Below are positions 6,091 through 6,155 of a stretch of 6,155 bases of DNA, one piece after another. The notes under the pieces were generated by a model, which saw nothing but the letters and a program-made list of their open reading frames with translations, did not search any database and had not been told where the DNA came from. Source of the DNA: an uncultured Clostridia bacterium (GTDB lineage: Bacteria; Bacillota; Clostridia; Acetivibrionales; CALMWN01); contig CALMWN010000560.1 of NCBI GenBank assembly GCA_937873555.1, positions 1 through 6,155 of the forward strand. The letters run 5' to 3'. The first letter of the stretch is position 1, and every line of letters starts with the position of its first letter. The translations under genes were made by a program, and so were the position numbers.

Positions 6091-6155
6091 TTGCTTTCAT
6101 CAACTCATAAGCTTATAGCACTTAAAGTGTTTGAAACAATAAAATCAGAACTTAA
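6091..6155 (+). CDS. Start of a divergent gene of uncertain function (cut by window edge)
   Basis: An open frame begins at TTG 6091 and runs to the window end, reading LLSSTHKLIALKVFETIKSEL with the first residue as Met. GGGGAG at 6077-6082 lies 8 nt upstream, a good ribosome binding site. The frame is closed by a TAA at 6061-6063, so the start must lie at or after 6064; TTG is best placed. The T-H-K-x-I-A pattern near the N-terminus reminds me of zinc-dependent phospholipase C-like proteins of clostridia, where an early histidine binds metal. With 21 residues this is only a hint. The gene diverges from pstS with about 220 bp between the two starts. Confidence 0.5.
   Translation, partial: MLSSTHKLIALKVFETIKSEL

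Noticed and set aside
6119..6129. Palindrome CACTTAAAGTG near the right edge
   Set aside because: Lies within the start of the divergent coding frame and is short; most simply explained by its codons.

Overview
The window is a phosphate-specific transport (pst) locus, read almost entirely on the minus strand. The AT-rich intergenic DNA, strong AGGAGG-type ribosome binding sites, TTG/GTG starts, a lipoprotein PstS with an Ala/Pro/Thr linker and TTAACA-type Pho boxes all point to a low-GC Firmicute, most likely a clostridium. This assignment is inferred from style; there is no marker gene.

Layout in transcription order (right to left): pstS (phosphate-binding lipoprotein), a short gap with a 10-bp-arm stem-loop, then pstC and pstA (the two permeases, overlapping by 4 bp). 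A 200-bp gap follows that holds an unusual nested inverted repeat, then a methyl-accepting chemotaxis protein (MCP) gene. A 251-bp gap then carries a second Pho-box promoter, followed by pstB (the ATPase) and the first 12 codons of phoU, cut by the left edge. At the right edge a divergent plus-strand gene begins, with only 21 codons visible.

PstS captures phosphate outside the cell, PstC and PstA form the channel, PstB drives uptake with ATP, and PhoU links transport state to the PhoR/PhoP two-component system. Two minus-strand promoters, before pstS and before pstB, share one architecture: three TTAAC-like hexamers at an exact 11-bp period, then 4 nt, then a -10 hexamer. This matches the PhoP box described in Bacillus (TTAACA repeats spaced by 5 nt) and implies that phosphate starvation induces both halves of the locus.

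The odd element is the intact MCP gene between pstA and pstB. It splits the usual pstSCAB-phoU order, and the downstream half has its own Pho promoter. The MCP could be a Pho-coupled chemoreceptor expressed by readthrough from pstA, or an insertion that the second promoter compensates for; the sequence alone does not decide. A weaker, plus-strand Pho-box-like triplet may also place the divergent right-edge gene in the Pho regulon. Apart from these points the region is a conventional pst operon, and I see no clearly novel multi-gene system.
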